Source of the DNA: Lutimaribacter pacificus
GTDB lineage: Bacteria; Pseudomonadota; Alphaproteobacteria; Rhodobacterales; Rhodobacteraceae
Direction of reading: 5' to 3'
DNA length: 64,000 nt
Assembly (NCBI RefSeq): GCF_900142185.1
Contig: NZ_FQZZ01000001.1
Location: 186,001 to 250,000, forward strand
Under the pieces are notes generated by a model. The model saw only the letters and a program-made list of their open reading frames with translations. It was not told the origin of the DNA and searched no databases. The position numbers and the translations under genes are program-made. Shown piece after piece: positions 62,209 through 64,000 of the stretch. Numbering within the stretch: position 1 is the first letter of the stretch; each line of letters begins with the position of its first letter.

Positions 62209-63156
62209 ATGAAGGATACGCAAACGACGGCCCCGGTATTCGTCTTCGGCGCGCTGCGATCCGGGACGACAGTGTTCCGGCTGATGCTGGACGCGCATCC
62301 GCACCTCAACAACCCGGGCGAGGTGGATTACCTGTTCGACACGCTGCACCGCGATCCCGGGGCGCCGGGGGGCTGGCGGTATGATCTGGACGCTCTGCGC
62401 GAAAGGCGTGGCTTCCTCTCCTCGGGGTTGCACCTGCCCGAGGGGAAGGACGGCCTTGATCTGCTGGCCGATTTCCTGGGCCAGTTCCGGGCGCGCAAGC
62501 CGGGGTTGCTGACGCTGAACATCCACCGCAACCTTGGCAGGGCGCTGGCGGCCGTGCCCGGCGCGCGCGTCATCCACATGCTGCGCGATCCCCGCGATGT
62601 GGCGCGGTCCTGCATCGGAATGGGATGGGCCGGTACGCTTTACCACGGTATAACGCCCTGGATCGAGACCGAGACCGACTGGGATCGGGCGGCGCCCGCG
62701 ATCCCGGCGCCGGCCAGGGCCGAACTGACCTACGAGGCCCTGATCCGCGATACCGGGGCCGAGTTGCACCGGATTTGCGATTTCCTTGCCGTGCCTTTCG
62801 AGCCGGATATGCTGCGTTACCACGAGGATACAACCTATGCCGCGCCGGACCTGTCGCTGATCGAGCAATGGCGCAGGAAATCGACCGCCAAAGAGATTTC
62901 CCAGGTCGAGGCCCGGGTGGGCGGGATGATGACGGCGCGCGGCTATGCCATGGCCGGCCCCGCCATGCCGCCCGGCCGGTGGGAGCTTTTGCGCCTGTCG
63001 GCGGTGAACCGTTTTCGAAGGTGGAAAATGGCGGTTGGGCGCTATGGGCTCGGCCTGTTCCTGAAAGAGACGCTGACACGACGTCTGGGCTTGCGGTCGC
63101 TGCACAGGCGTTTTGCGGCGCAGAAACGGGCCCTCGATACTGAATACCTGAAATAG
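62209..63156 (+). CDS. Sulfotransferase family protein next to the exosortase
   Basis: A 315-residue enzyme. The PAPS-binding loop is VFGALRSGTTVFRLMLDAHP (from about residue 11), followed by VIHMLRDPRDVARSCIGMG, the 3'-phosphate-binding region. The C-terminal 70 residues are basic. It is in an apparent operon with the exosortase (21-base spacing) and ends at a terminator. Its acceptor could be the EPS or a sorted glycoprotein; this is open. It is the fourth sulfotransferase in the window. Confidence 0.9.
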   Translation: MKDTQTTAPVFVFGALRSGTTVFRLMLDAHPHLNNPGEVDYLFDTLHRDPGAPGGWRYDLDALRERRGFLSSGLHLPEGKDGLDLLADFLGQFRARKPGLLTLNIHRNLGRALAAVPGARVIHMLRDPRDVARSCIGMGWAGTLYHGITPWIETETDWDRAAPAIPAPARAELTYEALIRDTGAELHRICDFLAVPFEPDMLRYHEDTTYAAPDLSLIEQWRRKSTAKEISQVEARVGGMMTARGYAMAGPAMPPGRWELLRLSAVNRFRRWKMAVGRYGLGLFLKETLTRRLGLRSLHRRFAAQKRALDTEYLK

Positions 63157-63190
63157 AAGCAGCCCGCAGGGCGATCCTGCGGGCTGCTTT
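63157..63190. terminator. Strong bidirectional hairpin terminator
   Basis: AAGCAGCCCGCAGG pairs exactly with CCTGCGGGCTGCTT around a 5-base loop, directly after the sulfotransferase stop and 24 bases from the end of the convergent cadherin-like gene. It ends in TTT and serves both genes. Confidence 0.85.
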
Positions 63191-63213
63191 GGGTTCCCCG
63201 AAGACGATGCCTG

Positions 63214-64000
63214 TCAGGCGTCGAATATGTCGATGAACACGGTGCCCTTGGACAGAACGCCATCCCCGTCCGACACCCAGTAGTCAAAGCTTTCGACCCC
63301 CACCTTGTTCTCGTGCGGCGAGAACAGCAGCGTGCCGTCGTCCTGCAGGCTCAGATCGCCGTGGAACGGGTTCGTGAAACCATCGATCTGCAACATGCCC
63401 CCCTCGGGGTCCATATCGTTGGCCAGCACGTCGATCACGATCGGTGCCTCCATCGGGGTGCTGACGAAGTCGTCCTGCGTCACTGGTGCAAGGCTGTCGA
63501 GATTGATCAGGCCGTTGTTGACGATGCCGCGTTTGGTCAGTTCCGACTCGGGAAAATCGAGCGTGACCACATGCACCATCTTCAGCAACTCACCCGTTGC
63601 GCGATCGGCGATGAAGTCATTGACAAGCATGACCCTCTCGCCATCCCCGGTTTCGAAATAACCATCCCGTTCAAGCATCGGAAGGATGTTCTTCCTGAAG
63701 TCCAGAACGTGGGTGTCGTCGGCGAATTGACGGTCATGTTCGCCGATCGAGTCGATCTTGATGCCATTGAGATACAGGTTTTCCCACATGCCGATCGTGG
63801 TGTCGCTGTCGATCACGAACTCAAGGCGGCCCTCAACGAGGTCTTCCGAGGTCATGATCATGTGTTTCTCCGGGTCGAACCCTTCGAAATCGGTCTCGTT
63901 GCCGATCAGTTCGGCGTCGATCACCACATGGCTGACATCGTCCGTGTCCCAGTGGGAACGCTCGCGCTGATCAAAGTCGATGGCCGTGTCGAAACCTTCG
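63214..64000 (-). CDS. C-terminal part of a cadherin-like/VCBS-type surface protein, 5' partial
   Basis: The frame is open to the right edge (GTG 63927 is internal), so about 262 residues of a larger protein are visible. The acidic, cysteine-free chain ends with a bacterial cadherin-like (tandem-95 type) domain: DDFVSTPMEAPIVIDVLAND, then GDLSLQDDGTLLFSPHEN and SFDYWVSDGDG. Such domains occur in large extracellular adhesins and type I secreted proteins. The part before it, with IGMWENLYLNGIKIDSIGEH and VMLVNDFIADRATGEL, is beta-rich and unassigned. The gene may encode a matrix or adhesion protein. Confidence 0.8.
   Translation of the reverse strand, partial: EGFDTAIDFDQRERSHWDTDDVSHVVIDAELIGNETDFEGFDPEKHMIMTSEDLVEGRLEFVIDSDTTIGMWENLYLNGIKIDSIGEHDRQFADDTHVLDFRKNILPMLERDGYFETGDGERVMLVNDFIADRATGELLKMVHVVTLDFPESELTKRGIVNNGLINLDSLAPVTQDDFVSTPMEAPIVIDVLANDMDPEGGMLQIDGFTNPFHGDLSLQDDGTLLFSPHENKVGVESFDYWVSDGDGVLSKGTVFIDIFDA

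Noticed and set aside
1-64000. CRISPR array, integrase, transposase or rRNA/tRNA genes
   Set aside because: No regularly spaced direct repeats, no recombinase or transposase motifs and no structured RNA genes were found, although gene order and base composition hint at past exchange.

Overview
The window is high-GC DNA with short intergenic gaps and many start/stop overlaps. The gene content points to a marine alphaproteobacterium of the Rhodobacteraceae (Roseobacter-type): an exosortase fused to an EpsI domain, two proteins ending in VPLPA/IPLPA sorting tails, a DUF2793 protein, NodT-type and RTX secretion genes, and several sulfotransferases. The assignment rests on recognised protein families; no database search was run.

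Almost the whole window is a surface-polysaccharide and protein-export region. Left part (1-20 kb, mostly + strand): the end of a KpsE-like capsule exporter and KpsT; a GT2 enzyme; a large RTX/DUF4214 protein; a sulfotransferase; a 1263-residue triple glycosyltransferase with a DUF4214-like tail; an unknown protein; Gmd; a GT4 enzyme; ManC (GDP-mannose supply); KpsF/KdsD (Kdo supply); two GT4 enzymes; and a second sulfotransferase that carries a DUF4214-like module. Then come a small phage/GTA-like pair (20.9-22.3 kb, - strand) and a tightly overlapped rmlCBDA operon (dTDP-L-rhamnose).

Middle (25.8-43 kb): a PPP-type phosphatase; a complete type I secretion set (ABC, HlyD, NodT-type outer-membrane factor) that could export the RTX protein; a rhomboid protease; an outer-membrane beta-barrel; a Wza-like exporter; a small membrane protein; the first VPLPA-CTERM protein; a PrsT-like TPR lipoprotein; an ExoY-like initiating sugar transferase; an ExeA/XrtA-associated ATPase; a GumC-like chain-length protein; and a BY-kinase. 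The PrsT-like protein, ATPase, chain-length protein, kinase, sugar transferase and exporter are the usual companions of exosortases in EPS loci.

Right part (43-64 kb): an accessory mosaic of single genes on both strands (GT32, sulfotransferase, secreted unknown, serine-acetyltransferase-like enzyme, PglK-like ABC flippase, methyltransferase, GT2s, pyruvyltransferase, GT26, GT61, Wzy/WaaL-like polymerase). It is followed by the second VPLPA-CTERM protein, a leishmanolysin-like metalloprotease, the exosortase-EpsI fusion (XrtD type), a fourth sulfotransferase and the end of a cadherin-like surface protein.

The genes can be read as one programme. Nucleotide sugars (GDP-Man/GDP-deoxyhexose, dTDP-Rha, Kdo) feed many glycosyltransferases. 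The glycan is sulfated, pyruvylated, methylated or acetylated, then flipped, polymerised and exported. Exosortase-sorted proteins and an RTX/DUF4214 protein reach the same surface matrix. The most notable observations are the exosortase with both its substrates, and a DUF4214-like module shared by an RTX protein, a glycosyltransferase and a sulfotransferase.
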